This document shows, one piece after another, positions 26,605 to 35,783 of a stretch of 64,000 nt of DNA. Origin of the DNA: Burkholderiaceae bacterium (GTDB lineage Bacteria > Pseudomonadota > Gammaproteobacteria > Burkholderiales > Burkholderiaceae). The DNA lies in the NCBI GenBank assembly GCA_947452535.1, contig CANGCM010000003.1:36331-100330 (forward strand). The letters are read 5' to 3'. The notes under the pieces are model-generated. The model was not told where the DNA came from, did not search any database, and saw nothing but the letters and a program-made list of their open reading frames with translations. Numbering within the stretch: the first letter of the stretch is position 1; the number at the start of each line of letters is the position of its first letter. A program made the position numbers and the translations under genes.

Positions 26605-27003
26605 TGTATGTAGTCTCTAATTTCTAGTCGCAATGATTAATGCTATTTTTATGTAATCAAAATAATGCTGAATACTTACCCTGAGAATGCCTGAAATAGA
26701 GAAAGTCGTATTTTTCGCTCTAAAAAGGGAATCCCCAAAATCTCTTGTAATTTTGGGTTATTTATACCGTCAAGTCCTTGACGCCGCTCAAGTCAATGAT
26801 GATGAGTGTAAACCCTTATATCGATGACAGATGAGGCGCCCGGCGGGAGGGAATGATCCAGCATACATTCATAGAACCTAGCGTTAAAGGAATCTTAGGG
26901 GTAAGTTAAGGGAAAGTAAGTACTTGTGGAATTGGAGGAAAGTCAGCAACAATATAAAAGAGCAGTAGTGCACCCATAACAATAAATCCATTCGGAGATC
27001 ACG
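26605..27003 (+). other. 399-nt intergenic region with a perfect dyad
   Basis: I see no convincing gene here. It lies between the divergent formate dehydrogenase and DUF1080 genes and must hold both promoters. A 7-bp perfect inverted repeat, CGTCAAG-TC-CTTGACG, lies at 26768-26783, 164 nt before the fdsGB start. Its half-site core CTTGA recurs inverted as TCAAG at 26788, so a regulator site is possible. No terminator or RNA gene was seen. Confidence 0.45.
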
Positions 27004-27597
27004 ATGCAACCTATCCTGAAACAAGTTTTTGCAATCGCCTTTTCGCTTACCGCCGCCCTGCTTTCCATGAACGCCCATGCTCAAGCACAAGATGGCTACA
27101 CTGATTTAATTGATGGAGTGAGTTTAGAGGGCTGGAACATTATCGGCAACGCAAATTGGGTCATTGGCAAAGGAATAGTCGAAGGCAATAAGCCCGCAGG
27201 ATTTTTGGTAAGCAGTAAAAGTTATCGGAATTTTATTATTCGCGCTGAGTTTTGGGCTGAATCGAATACCAATAGTGGAATTTTTATTCGCTGCCAGGAC
27301 CCTCAGAAAGTAACTGCTGCCAATTCATATGAGGTCAATATTTGGGATACTCGCCCTGGTCAAGAGTACTCAACCGGGGCCATTGTAGATGTTGCCAAGG
27401 TCAACCCAATACATAAGGCTGGTGGACGTTGGAACACAATGGAAATCGTAGCAAATGGGCCTCAACTCAAAGTCACGATGAATGGCGTACCTACTGTTAT
27501 TGACGCCAGAGATAGTAAGTTTGCGGATGGGCCAATTGCACTGCAGTCCGCCGGCGGCATCATTCAGTTTAGAAAGTTGCAGATCAAGCCAATCTAA
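27004..27597 (+). CDS. Secreted DUF1080-family protein
   Basis: This 197-residue protein has an Ala-rich signal peptide (about 1-26, ending near NAHAQA) and a DUF1080 (3-keto-disaccharide hydrolase-like, concanavalin-fold) domain. Characteristic stretches are LEGWNIIGNANWVIGKGIVEG, SGIFIRCQDP, and the terminal IALQSAGGIIQFRKLQIKP. It is probably periplasmic or lipid-surface exposed and acts on a sugar derivative, but the substrate is not evident. It ends at a strong terminator. Confidence 0.85.
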   Translation: MQPILKQVFAIAFSLTAALLSMNAHAQAQDGYTDLIDGVSLEGWNIIGNANWVIGKGIVEGNKPAGFLVSSKSYRNFIIRAEFWAESNTNSGIFIRCQDPQKVTAANSYEVNIWDTRPGQEYSTGAIVDVAKVNPIHKAGGRWNTMEIVANGPQLKVTMNGVPTVIDARDSKFADGPIALQSAGGIIQFRKLQIKPI

Positions 27598-27618
27598 GCA
27601 GCTCTCAAGTAATGCCTA

Positions 27619-27647
27619 TAAGCCACCCAGATTGGGTGGCTTTTTAT
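27619..27647 (+). terminator. Intrinsic terminator after the DUF1080 gene
   Basis: A stem of AAGCCACCC with GGGTGGCTT (loop AGATT) is followed by TTTTATTTA, 22 nt past the stop. It can also act as a boundary for the YciI-like gene coming from the other side. Confidence 0.85.
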
Positions 27648-27953
27648 TTATGCCGAAGGTGGAAAGCCTACCTTTTGCTCCCACATATTACTAAAGGCGT
27701 GAATGATGGGCTTTTCATAAACGCCTGCTTTAGTGAAAGGCTCCTCCGATAACCAGGCCTCTGCTGCCGCCTTGCTTGGGAAATCCATGACTAATAAGCT
27801 GCCGACAGCTGTCTTGCCATCTTCTGATGTTAACGGGCCAGAAAAGGCCATCTTATCTGCTAGTTTTGCTAAATAGTCACGATGCGCTGGACGCACTTGA
27901 GTACGCAACTCCGCAGTGCCAGGACGGTCCATTAAAAGGATTGCAAAAATCAT
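27648..27953 (-). CDS. YciI-like protein
   Basis: This 101-residue protein has the YciI/ferredoxin-like dimeric fold pattern: MIFAILLMDRPG at the start, then RPAHRDYLAKLADKMAFSGPL with His25, and SLLVMDFPSKAAAEAWLSEEPF. Family members have a conserved His-Asp pair of unknown chemistry. It is a single gene ending against the DUF1080 terminator, with no operon partner. A role in catabolic lactone or ester chemistry is sometimes proposed but is not shown here. Confidence 0.85.
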   Translation of the reverse strand: MIFAILLMDRPGTAELRTQVRPAHRDYLAKLADKMAFSGPLTSEDGKTAVGSLLVMDFPSKAAAEAWLSEEPFTKAGVYEKPIIHAFSNMWEQKVGFPPSA

Positions 27954-28000
27954 ATTTTTCTCCGTTTTTGTTTAAGTACTGAGATATTACGGCAAATAGA

Positions 28001-28027
28001 AACCGAAAAGCCGCCCGAGGGCGGCTT
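28001..28027 (-). terminator. Intrinsic terminator after the phasin gene
   Basis: A 9-bp perfect stem, AAGCCGCCC/GGGCGGCTT with a 2-nt centre, is followed on the minus strand by TTTTCGGTTT. It lies 24 nt past the phasin stop. Confidence 0.85.
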
Positions 28028-28050
28028 ATTCCATTTAACTATTGGGATAA

Positions 28051-28623
28051 TTAAGCAGCTTTGCGGCTTTTTGTAGCCGGCTTAGCAACCGCAAATTCAC
28101 CTTGAATATTAGCCATTACAGCATCAATATTCTTCTCAAAGCTTGCAAAAGCATCAGTTGCTGTAGCGCGAACTTGATCAAACTGTTGAAGTGAAGTGTC
28201 AAATGCAGTTTTAAATGCAGATAAGAATGCCTCAGAACCAGCAGGAGCTGTCTTAGTAGCTTCTTTAACAAACTTCACCATATCAGCACGTGCGTCATCA
28301 ATAGATGCATCAACTGCCTGAGCAACTTCTTTGCTACCATTGCGCATTACTTTATTTACCTTAGCTTGGTAAGCAGCAGCGTACTTAGCAACATCTTGTG
28401 CAGCTTCTGGCTGAGCTAATTTAGTCAATTGCTGTGGATCTTTGATTGCTAACAATTGAGTGCTAGCTTCTTGAGCAGCAACCATTGCATCTTTAGCAGC
28501 AGCTTGGTTGATCTCAGCTAATTCTTGCGCGCTTTGAACCGCTACTTGGGTCAAAAACTTGGCGCTCTCTACTGCTTTGGTTTGAGCTTGTGAAAGTTGG
28601 TCGTTTAATTGATTCTGGAACAT
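28051..28623 (-). CDS. Phasin, PHA-granule surface protein
   Basis: This 190-residue Ala/Gln-rich helical protein fits the phasin_2 type. It starts MFQNQLNDQLSQAQTKAVE and has long amphipathic helices with little Gly or Pro. The final basic tail (KPATKSRKAA) resembles PhaM/phasin DNA-binding tails. Phasins coat polyhydroxyalkanoate granules and control their size. It is a monocistronic gene bounded by a terminator. TTGC-rich dyads lie upstream (28659-28720) and could be PhaR-type operator sites. Confidence 0.9.
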   Translation of the reverse strand: MFQNQLNDQLSQAQTKAVESAKFLTQVAVQSAQELAEINQAAAKDAMVAAQEASTQLLAIKDPQQLTKLAQPEAAQDVAKYAAAYQAKVNKVMRNGSKEVAQAVDASIDDARADMVKFVKEATKTAPAGSEAFLSAFKTAFDTSLQQFDQVRATATDAFASFEKNIDAVMANIQGEFAVAKPATKSRKAA

Positions 28624-28658
28624 GGTGTTTTCCTAACTTTAAGAGTGGATAAAATTTA

Positions 28659-28720
28659 TTGCGATGCACCATTGTAAAAAGTTTTTTATTGCAGTGCAAG
28701 AACTATTTGCGGCAATGCAA
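28659..28720 (-). promoter_or_regulatory. TTGC-rich dyads upstream of phasin gene
   Basis: Three TTGC/GCAA elements lie in 62 nt: TTGCGATGCA (28659-28668), the perfect dyad TTGCAGTGCAA (28689-28699), and TTGCGGCAATGCAA (28707-28720). PhaR-type regulators of phasin genes bind TGC-rich repeats, so an operator cluster is inferred. The sites begin about 35 nt upstream of the phasin ATG. Confidence 0.5.
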
Positions 28721-28731
28721 CAAAATATCAA

Positions 28732-28764
28732 AAACCCCTATTTTTTGATTAAAAATAGGGGTTT
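28732..28764 (-). terminator. Intrinsic terminator after the MmgE/PrpD gene
   Basis: A perfect 14-bp stem (AAACCCCTATTTTT with AAAAATAGGGGTTT, 5-nt loop) is followed on the minus strand by TTGATATTTT. It lies about 70 nt past the MmgE/PrpD stop and separates that operon from the phasin promoter. Confidence 0.8.
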
Positions 28765-28835
28765 ACGAGGCCCGATACAGGTTATTTAAGCGCTCAAATC
28801 AGCCAAAATATAGCCAAAATCCTCGCCCAGAACTA

Positions 28836-30209
28836 CTAAATTGAGGTCAATCGCATCAATGAGCCAACATCATCTAATTGCGTAATATTCCAACACTGCT
28901 CAAGTAATTGATTGGCATCCTTAGTATTTAGTATGTTCGCAGTAAGAGATCTAAATTTATCCTCCAAATCCTGATTACTCATTGGGTGCGCAAGACTTCC
29001 CAAGGCATCCGATACATGGCACTTGATCTCTCTTCCATCTTTCAAGATCACCGTAACGTAACCCTCCAGCTTTCGAACAGTAGGATCAACCTCCACCTCA
29101 ATTAAGGATCGTAAGTTTGCAACATCAGATTGACACACCACTTCAGAGCTAAATTGAGCTTCTCCAGCTGCGCCATAAATGATGGCCACAGCCATCGCAT
29201 GGTAAACACTAAACTTTCCTTCCAAGCCAGTCTTGGGCTGCTTAATACCAGTTAACTCCAAAACCAATGGTCCTACAGTTGCCTTCACTGAGGCGATATC
29301 TTCCGCCTTCAGATGGTGTTGATGACGCAACTGCAAGCAAGCATCAATCACAGCATGGACGACTAAACCACATGCAAATGGCTTATACATATTTTTGGAA
29401 AGCTCATATTCCACACCAAGCGCATTAGTAATAACAGAAGGATCAAATCGACTCGACATCACCTGACCAAAGCCTCGCTTAGCCTCAAGAGCGCGTGTTG
29501 AGCTAGTAAACCCCTTCTCTGCCATTAAAGCTGCAGCCAAGCCTCCTTGAGCAGCATGGCCGGGATGGAAACTTTTGCACATTGTTCCAAACATTTCTCG
29601 TAGGCCTGAAGACTGAGTTGCGGCAATACCTAATGCCCAAGTCATTTGTTCTACGTTTAGCTTAAGTAACTTTCCTGCCGCTGCAGCAGCACCAAATACC
29701 CCAGCAGTCCCAGTAATATGCCAACCACGGTCATAGTGCTCAGGAAATACCGATAATGCGATGCGTATTTCAGCTTCAACACCTAATACATAGGCATGAA
29801 CTAATTCTTTCCCGCTAAATTGACGCCACTCCGCAAGTGCAAAGATTGCCGGTAGCACTGGCGCACTAGGGTGAACAGCCCGAAAATGAGTATCGTCAAA
29901 ATCTAGGACGTGAGTACTAATGCCGTTAATCAAGGCTGCATGCAAAATATCAGCCCTTTCAGAGCGCCCCCAAATCTGGGCCTGGGGACTACCGAAAAAT
30001 GGTGCCAAGGCTGCCATAGCAAAATTGACTGTGTCATGCTGAGCAGCGCCAATTGCACAACCAAGACAATTCACAATTGCCCTTGAGGCTTCCTTCACAA
30101 CACTGCTTGGCAAAGTATCAAACTTCGACTCAACAATGAATTGCGCTAATTGACGTGTTACGTCCGCGTCTTCCATAGACATCCCTTGTAAATGATTCAT
30201 ATCAGTCAA
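28836..30209 (-). CDS. MmgE/PrpD family protein
   Basis: This 457-residue protein follows the MmgE/PrpD family: an all-helical N-terminal domain (about 1-260, with IVNCLGCAIGAAQHDTVNFA and HVLDFDDTHFRAVHPSAPVLPA) and a C-terminal domain (about 265-430). PrpD itself is 2-methylcitrate dehydratase, but many homologues dehydrate other carboxylates. No prpB or prpC is nearby, so methylcitrate activity is unsupported. It overlaps the upstream Bug gene by 8 nt. The pairing with a carboxylate-binding protein suggests catabolism of an imported carboxylate. Confidence 0.85.
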   Translation of the reverse strand: MTDMNHLQGMSMEDADVTRQLAQFIVESKFDTLPSSVVKEASRAIVNCLGCAIGAAQHDTVNFAMAALAPFFGSPQAQIWGRSERADILHAALINGISTHVLDFDDTHFRAVHPSAPVLPAIFALAEWRQFSGKELVHAYVLGVEAEIRIALSVFPEHYDRGWHITGTAGVFGAAAAAGKLLKLNVEQMTWALGIAATQSSGLREMFGTMCKSFHPGHAAQGGLAAALMAEKGFTSSTRALEAKRGFGQVMSSRFDPSVITNALGVEYELSKNMYKPFACGLVVHAVIDACLQLRHQHHLKAEDIASVKATVGPLVLELTGIKQPKTGLEGKFSVYHAMAVAIIYGAAGEAQFSSEVVCQSDVANLRSLIEVEVDPTVRKLEGYVTVILKDGREIKCHVSDALGSLAHPMSNQDLEDKFRSLTANILNTKDANQLLEQCWNITQLDDVGSLMRLTSI

Positions 30210-31182
30210 TTTGTATCCCAGAGTTTTTAATTATTTTGCTAAATTTATCAATCTCTTTTTTCAAGAATGCATCTGCCTGAGCAGCAGACCCTAATCTTGG
30301 AGTAGCGCCTTGTTTTGATAAATTATTTTGTGTGTCAGCCTGCTGAGAGACGTCAACTAATTTTGCATTTAAAGATTGAATGATATCGCTAGGCGTACCA
30401 GTAGGCGCTAACAAAACAAACCACGTTTCGGATTCAAAGCCTGGTAAACCGGCCTTTGACATGGTTGGAAGATCTGGCAAGCTCGCATTCGTTTGCAGAC
30501 CAGTGACGGCCAAAGCCCTCAAGCTCCCCGATTGAATATGTGGCAATACCGATAAAGCATTAGCAAACATCATCGTCACCTGCCCCGATATTAAATCCGT
30601 TAAGGCAGGCGCTGAACCCCGATAAGGCACATGCCGAATATCGATTTTCGCTTGTAGCTTAAACATCTCTGCCGTGAGTTGTGGAGAGCTGCCATTACCA
30701 GTCGACGCATAAGTAAGGACGTCTGGCTGCGATTTTGCCAACGCAATTAATTCAGGAAGAGATTTTGCTGGCACAGCGGGATTAACTACCAACACAAAAG
30801 GAACGGAAGCCATTAATCCAACCGCTCTAAAATCTTTTTCAACATTAAAGGGAAGATTTTTGAACAAACTTTGACTCAATGCAATGGAGGATGGTGCAGC
30901 AAGTAATGTATAGCCATCAGGTGTTGCTCTAGCAGCTTCAGCAGCACCAACATTTCCACCCGCCCCCGAACGATTTTCTATAACAAATTGTTGCCCCGTT
31001 GCTATTGATAACTTATTGGCAATCAACCGAGTCACAATATCCACTCCAGCGCCCGGCGGAAAAGGAACCAGAATCTTGACCGGCCGAGTAGGATAGCTTT
31101 GCGCCTTCACATCCATCGCCATCAATGGCTGAAGGATAAGAAGAATGGTGATGATGATTCTAGGAAGACTAGACTGCCTCAT
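30202..31182 (-). CDS. Bug-family tripartite tricarboxylate transporter substrate-binding protein
   Basis: This 326-residue protein has a signal peptide (about 1-28) and the Bug fold. Visible signatures are YPTRPVKILVPFPPGAGVDIVTRLIA, ENRSGAGGNVGAAEAARATPDGYTLL, VPYRGSAPALTDLISGQV and VLLAPTGTPSDII. It binds a small carboxylate in the periplasm. TctA/TctB membrane partners are not in the window, as is common in Burkholderiales. Co-transcription with the MmgE/PrpD gene is likely (8-nt overlap). Confidence 0.93.
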   Translation of the reverse strand: MRQSSLPRIIITILLILQPLMAMDVKAQSYPTRPVKILVPFPPGAGVDIVTRLIANKLSIATGQQFVIENRSGAGGNVGAAEAARATPDGYTLLAAPSSIALSQSLFKNLPFNVEKDFRAVGLMASVPFVLVVNPAVPAKSLPELIALAKSQPDVLTYASTGNGSSPQLTAEMFKLQAKIDIRHVPYRGSAPALTDLISGQVTMMFANALSVLPHIQSGSLRALAVTGLQTNASLPDLPTMSKAGLPGFESETWFVLLAPTGTPSDIIQSLNAKLVDVSQQADTQNNLSKQGATPRLGSAAQADAFLKKEIDKFSKIIKNSGIQID

Positions 31183-31316
31183 AAAATTTCTCTTTCGATA
31201 TCAAATGATCGCGAATTGGTGGGGCTACTGCAAGGGAAAAGTGGCAATGCCACAAATGGAAAAGCATGAGCAAATAATAGCTTTTAATTTAATCATGCTT
31301 TAACTATAGCTTTAGA

Positions 31317-31535
31317 CTACTTCCAGCTGAGGTTTAACTTCCTGTGAGAAGCTGCACAATCACGCAAATAGAGATTAATAAGGCTTTGATAAGGAATGCC
31401 AACCTCTGCGGATACTGATTTGAAGTAGGTCACAGAGTCTTCATCTAGTCGAATCGTTATAGGCTTCTTGAGCATAGAAGCATATGGATTTTTACGAGCT
31501 TTTGAGAAATCATATTCTTTACGCATATTCATCAC
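31317..31535 (-). CDS. brnA: BrnA-type antitoxin
   Basis: This 72-residue protein has a ribbon-helix-helix region with KPITIRLDEDSVTYFKSVSAEVGIPYQSLINLYLRDCA, the BrnA signature. It binds and neutralises BrnT and represses the operon. Toxin-first order (brnT then brnA) is usual for this family. It begins 2 nt after the brnT stop. Confidence 0.88.
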   Translation of the reverse strand: MMNMRKEYDFSKARKNPYASMLKKPITIRLDEDSVTYFKSVSAEVGIPYQSLINLYLRDCAASHRKLNLSWK

Positions 31536-31537
31536 CT

Positions 31538-31816
31538 TTAATAAGCTTTTGACTCTTTAGGAGTTGCCTTACGAGCCGAAATAATACGAATGACATTACC
31601 CTCACTTCGATAGCAATGACAAACCAAAACCACACGAAGAGAATGACTTACACCCAGCAAGATAAATCGATCTTCATCCTCTGAATGATCGGGATCCGAA
31701 ATTAACCTAGCACTTTCATCATAAAACACGGATTTTGCCTCTTCAAAGGAAATGCCATGCTTTTTTAAATTGGCAGAAGCTTTTCGGGGCTCCCATTGAA
31801 ATCGTAGTGAATTCAT
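31538..31816 (-). CDS. brnT: BrnT-type toxin
   Basis: I set the start at the ATG at 31816 (MNSLRFQWEPRKASANLKKHG). This gives the 92-residue length usual in the family; an ATG 15 nt upstream lies within the operator palindrome and is less likely. The protein has the BrnT pattern FQWEPRKASANLKKHGISFEEAKSVF, then DEDRFILLGVS and IRIISARKATPKE. BrnT is a RelE-like ribonuclease that arrests growth until bound by BrnA. The palindrome overlapping its start probably autoregulates it. Confidence 0.88.
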   Translation of the reverse strand: MNSLRFQWEPRKASANLKKHGISFEEAKSVFYDESARLISDPDHSEDEDRFILLGVSHSLRVVLVCHCYRSEGNVIRIISARKATPKESKAY

Positions 31817-31834
31817 ATGTACATTGTACATATG
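31814..31834 (-). promoter_or_regulatory. Perfect 21-bp palindrome at the brnT start
   Basis: The half-sites CATATGTACA and TGTACATATG flank a single central base. The dyad covers the chosen brnT start codon. BrnA represses its own operon by binding a dyad at the promoter, so this is the likely operator. No other copy was seen in the window. Confidence 0.7.
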
Positions 31835-31865
31835 TTAATTAGGGGAAGCAATTCCGCCCCACCAA

Positions 31866-31894
31866 AAGAAAAGCCACCCTCTAGAGGTGGCTTT
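31866..31894 (-). terminator. Intrinsic terminator downstream of tRNA-Ser
   Basis: A 9-bp stem (AAAGCCACC with GGTGGCTTT, 7-nt loop) is followed on the minus strand by TTCTTTT. It lies about 50 nt past the tRNA 3' end and before the brnTA operon. Confidence 0.75.
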
Positions 31895-31941
31895 GGTAAC
31901 AAGGGGTTGTATATCGCAAACCCTTGAAGTGCTTGTTAACT

Positions 31942-32032
31942 TGGCGGAAGAGGCGGGATTCGAACCCGCGGTAGGCTATTAACCTACGCACGCTTTCCAG
32001 GCGTGTGACTTAAACCGCTCATCCACCCTTCC
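31942..32032 (-). tRNA. tRNA-Ser (GGA)
   Basis: The minus strand begins GGAAGGG, pairs at the acceptor stem with CTCTTCC and ends with encoded G-CCA. The anticodon loop reads CTGGAAA, anticodon GGA. A long variable arm (GTAGG...CCTAC) marks a class II serine tRNA, and the T-loop GGTTCGAATCC is intact. The total is 91 nt including CCA. Confidence 0.97.
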
Positions 32033-32078
32033 GAAGCGATGATTATACGTTTTCCGGGAGGGTTTCTTCTCAATCCCT

Positions 32079-34052
32079 TTATAGGGGCTGCTTGAGTTGA
32101 TCCAAAATGGCCGGATTCTCCAATGTGGAGGTATCTTGGGTTACCTCTTCACCCTTAGCAATCACACGCAATAAACGGCGCATGATCTTGCCAGAGCGAG
32201 TCTTAGGCAAGTTGTCACCAAAGCGAATATCTTTCGGCTTGGCGATCGGCCCAATCTCCTTGCCAACCCAGTTACGTAAGTCAGTTGCAATCTTCTTAGC
32301 CTCATCGCCTGTTGGGCGCCCGCCTTTGAGAACGACAAATGCGCAAATTGCCTCACCTGTTAACTCATCAGGACGACCCACTACCGCTGCCTCTGCAACC
32401 AATGGATTGGCCACTAAAGTAGACTCGATTTCCATTGTGCCCATACGATGGCCGGAAACATTCAAGACATCATCGATACGGCCAGTAATGGTGAAGTAAC
32501 CGGTTTCTTCATTGCGAATTGCGCCATCGCCAGCGAGATATAAGGTGCCCCCCAATTCTTCCGGGAAGTAAGACTTGACGAAACGATCCGGATCACCCCA
32601 AATCGTCCGAATCATCGAGGGCCATGGGCGCTTTACAACTAAGATACCGCCACTACCATTGGGCACATCCATACCCGCCTCATCCACAATCGCTGCCATG
32701 ATGCCCGGTAATGGCAAGGTGCATGAACCTGGAACCATCGGTGTTGCGCCTGGCAATGGTGAAATCATATGACCACCAGTTTCTGTTTGCCAAAACGTAT
32801 CGGCAATTGGGCAGCGTGAGCCACCGACATTTTCGTAGTACCACATCCATGCCTCTGGATTAATCGGCTCGCCAACCGAACCTAAGAGACGCAAAGAGGA
32901 GAGATCGTAACTCTTAGGGTGCACTGATTCATCATTACTAGATGCCTTAATTAATGAGCGAATAGCCGTTGGTGCAGTATAAAAAATCGTTGCTTTGTGT
33001 TTTTGGATCGTGCTCCAGAAACGGCCAGCATTGGGATAGGTTGGCACACCTTCAAACACGATCTCCGTAGCGCCTACTGCAAGCGGGCCATAAGTAATAT
33101 AGGAGTGACCAGTTACCCAGCCAATATCAGCGGTACACCAGAACACATCGTCTGGCTTAATGTCAAAGGTCCACCTCATAGTGAGAATCGCCCACAAGAG
33201 GTATCCACCAGTAGAGTGTTGAACGCCCTTTGGCTTACCAGTCGAACCCGATGTATAGAGAATAAACAAAGGGTGCTCAGCACTCACCCACTCTGGCTCA
33301 CAAGTTGCCGCTTCGTTCGCGACCAGCTCATGCATCCAAGAATCCCGTCCAGCAGTCATGGGGATATTGCCACCGGTGCGCTGATATACAACGACGTTTA
33401 TGACTTTGTGACAATCGCCCAATGCAATCGCTTCATCAACAATTACTTTTAGTGGTAGCGCCTTGCCACCGCGGAGCTGCTCATCAGCAGTAATCACTGC
33501 AACAGCACCAACGTCTACAATGCGCTCTTGAAGTGACTTTGCTGAGAAGCCGCCAAATACAACCGAGTGAATGGCACCAATGCGGGCACAAGCTTGCATT
33601 GCCACAATGCCCTCAATCGACATTGACATATAAATAATGACTCGGTCACCTGACTTAATGCCCATTTTGCGCAAGGCGTTTGCCATCTTACAAACACGCT
33701 CAAGCATTTCTTGATAGGTCGCATTACTTACTGAACCATCGTCAGCTTCAAAAATAATCGCATTCTTATTACCTAGCCCATTTTCGACCTGGCGATCTAA
33801 GCAGTTGTATGAAGCATTGGTTGTGCCATCTTCAAACCATTTATAGAAAGGCGCCTTAGATTCATCAAGAACTTTAGTGAAAGGCTTCTTCCAGTAAATA
33901 TTTTCTTTTGCTAGACGACCCCAGAAACCATCGTAATCTTTCTCGGCTTCCGTGCAGAGCTTGTTGTAAGCCTCCATTCCAGGAACGGTAGCCCCATTTA
34001 CAAAATCTACCGGTGGGTGAAATATGCGGTTTTCATGCATTAATGATTCCAT
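32079..34052 (-). CDS. acs: Acetyl-CoA synthetase
   Basis: This 657-residue AMP-forming ligase has the P-loop-like [11 protein letters not shown] motif (about residues 265-275), the WWQTETG-type motif here as FWQTETGG, and the C-terminal [15 protein letters not shown]. The lysine in the SGK sequence is the residue acetylated to inactivate Acs in other bacteria. It activates acetate to acetyl-CoA via acetyl-AMP. It is monocistronic, with its 3' end 47 nt from tRNA-Ser. An ATG four codons inside is an alternative start. Confidence 0.97.
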   Translation of the reverse strand: MESLMHENRIFHPPVDFVNGATVPGMEAYNKLCTEAEKDYDGFWGRLAKENIYWKKPFTKVLDESKAPFYKWFEDGTTNASYNCLDRQVENGLGNKNAIIFEADDGSVSNATYQEMLERVCKMANALRKMGIKSGDRVIIYMSMSIEGIVAMQACARIGAIHSVVFGGFSAKSLQERIVDVGAVAVITADEQLRGGKALPLKVIVDEAIALGDCHKVINVVVYQRTGGNIPMTAGRDSWMHELVANEAATCEPEWVSAEHPLFILYTSGSTGKPKGVQHSTGGYLLWAILTMRWTFDIKPDDVFWCTADIGWVTGHSYITYGPLAVGATEIVFEGVPTYPNAGRFWSTIQKHKATIFYTAPTAIRSLIKASSNDESVHPKSYDLSSLRLLGSVGEPINPEAWMWYYENVGGSRCPIADTFWQTETGGHMISPLPGATPMVPGSCTLPLPGIMAAIVDEAGMDVPNGSGGILVVKRPWPSMIRTIWGDPDRFVKSYFPEELGGTLYLAGDGAIRNEETGYFTITGRIDDVLNVSGHRMGTMEIESTLVANPLVAEAAVVGRPDELTGEAICAFVVLKGGRPTGDEAKKIATDLRNWVGKEIGPIAKPKDIRFGDNLPKTRSGKIMRRLLRVIAKGEEVTQDTSTLENPAILDQLKQPL

Positions 34053-34218
34053 GCTTCACAGCCCTTCTATTGAATAATCAGACGTCTTTTTTGCGAAAAT
34101 AACGCACAATTTGGGAAACGCGCCTATAAGACCTAACAAGATAAGTGAAAATACCCTAGATTTGCTCTATGGCAAACCCTTAAAATGGGAGGGTCCTTAC
34201 CCAATTAAGCCTAAAAAA

Positions 34219-35742
34219 ATGACAAATATAAAACAAAACGATCTCATTCAAAGCGTTGCTGACGCATTCCAGTTTATCTCTTACTACCACCCCAAAGACT
34301 TCATCTCTGCCATGGGGAAGGCTTATGAGCTTGAGCAAGGTGCAGCTGCGAAGGATGCCATTGCCCAAATCTTGACCAATAGCCGGATGTGCGCCGAAGG
34401 GCACCGCCCGATGTGTCAAGACACCGGCATTTCGGTGGTTTTCCTCAAAATTGGTATGAACGTTCAGTGGGGTGATGCCACTATGAGCGTGACCGAAATG
34501 GTGAACGAGGGCGTACGCCGCGCTTACATGAATCCGGATAACCCGCTACGCGCTTCGATATTGGCCGATCCAGCAGGAAAACGCAAGAATACGGGCGATA
34601 ACACTCCCGCTGTCGTTCATTACGAAATCGTTCCAGGTGATTGCGTAGAAGTTATTTGCGCGGCTAAAGGTGGTGGCTCAGAGAACAAAGCCAAGATGGC
34701 CATGCTCAATCCTTCTGACTCGATTGTCGATTGGGTTCTGAAGACTGTTCCAACAATGGGCGCCGGCTGGTGCCCTCCCGGTATTTTGGGGATCGGGATT
34801 GGCGGAACACCAGAAAAAGCTATGCTGATGGCCAAGGAGTCCTTGATGGGTCCAGTAGATATTCAAGAGCTGATTGCGCGTGGTCCACAAAACCGCGTTG
34901 AAGAACTCCGTTTAGAAATTTTCGATAAAGTCAATAAGCTGGGTATTGGCGCTCAAGGTCTAGGCGGCTTAACCACTGTCCTTGATATCAAGATCCTTGA
35001 CTACCCAACCCATGCAGCATCCTTGCCAGTGGCAATGATTCCAAACTGTGCCGCTACTCGCCACGTTCACTTCCATTTGCATGGTGATGGACCTGCAAAA
35101 CTCGAGGCACCCTCATTGTCCGATTGGCCGGATGTCACATGGACTCCAGACACTAAAAAATCGAAGCGTGTGAACTTGGATACCTTGACTCCCGAGGAAG
35201 TTGCTGGATGGAAAGAAGGCGAAACACTACTTCTCAACGGCAAAATCTTGACCGGTCGCGATGCGGCTCATAAGCGTATTCAGGATATGCTTGCTAAAGG
35301 TGAAGAGCTGCCGGTGAGCTTTAAAAATCGGGTGATCTATTACGTTGGCCCGGTTGATCCTGTAGGAGATGAAGCGGTTGGGCCAGCCGGACCAACAACC
35401 TCAACACGGATGGATAAGTTTACGGAAATGATGTTGGCGGAAACGGGTCTGATCTCCATGATTGGTAAAGCAGAGCGCGGTCCAGTTGCAATTGAAGCAA
35501 TCAAGAAACACAAATCCGCGTATTTGATGGTGGTGGGTGGCGCCGCTTATTTGGTCTCTAAGGCAATTCGAACGGCTAAAGTAGTTGGCTTTGCTGACTT
35601 GGGCATGGAAGCTATTTACGAGTTCGATGTCAGAGATATGCCAGTGACTGTGGCCGTGAGCTCTGCAGGTATCGCGATGCATGAGACTGGTCCAAAAGAG
35701 TGGCAAGCAAAGATTGGTAACATCCCAGTCACGATTGCCTAA
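34219..35742 (+). CDS. fumA: Class I fumarate hydratase (4Fe-4S)
   Basis: I placed the start at the ATG at 34219 (MTNIKQNDLIQ), which gives the usual 507 residues. An in-frame TTG 108 nt upstream adds an uncharacteristic tail. The iron-sulfur class I enzyme is shown by Cys66 in MCQDTG, Cys185 in GWCPPG and Cys277 in IPNCAATRH, the three cluster ligands. A C-terminal Fumerase_C domain (about 330-500) carries the RDAAHKR and TTSTRMDKF motifs. It interconverts fumarate and malate. It is divergent from acs. Confidence 0.95.
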   Translation: MTNIKQNDLIQSVADAFQFISYYHPKDFISAMGKAYELEQGAAAKDAIAQILTNSRMCAEGHRPMCQDTGISVVFLKIGMNVQWGDATMSVTEMVNEGVRRAYMNPDNPLRASILADPAGKRKNTGDNTPAVVHYEIVPGDCVEVICAAKGGGSENKAKMAMLNPSDSIVDWVLKTVPTMGAGWCPPGILGIGIGGTPEKAMLMAKESLMGPVDIQELIARGPQNRVEELRLEIFDKVNKLGIGAQGLGGLTTVLDIKILDYPTHAASLPVAMIPNCAATRHVHFHLHGDGPAKLEAPSLSDWPDVTWTPDTKKSKRVNLDTLTPEEVAGWKEGETLLLNGKILTGRDAAHKRIQDMLAKGEELPVSFKNRVIYYVGPVDPVGDEAVGPAGPTTSTRMDKFTEMMLAETGLISMIGKAERGPVAIEAIKKHKSAYLMVVGGAAYLVSKAIRTAKVVGFADLGMEAIYEFDVRDMPVTVAVSSAGIAMHETGPKEWQAKIGNIPVTIA

Positions 35743-35783
35743 GGCAAGAACTTAATCACGATAACCAGTTAAGCGACTGTCCA

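Noticed and set aside
26884..27090. 68-codon minus-strand frame across the DUF1080 start
   Set aside because: It overlaps the DUF1080 signal peptide coding region on the other strand and has no recognisable features.
34111..34218. TTG-started N-terminal extension of fumarase
   Set aside because: The extension has no family match, and the ATG at 34219 gives the usual 507-residue length.
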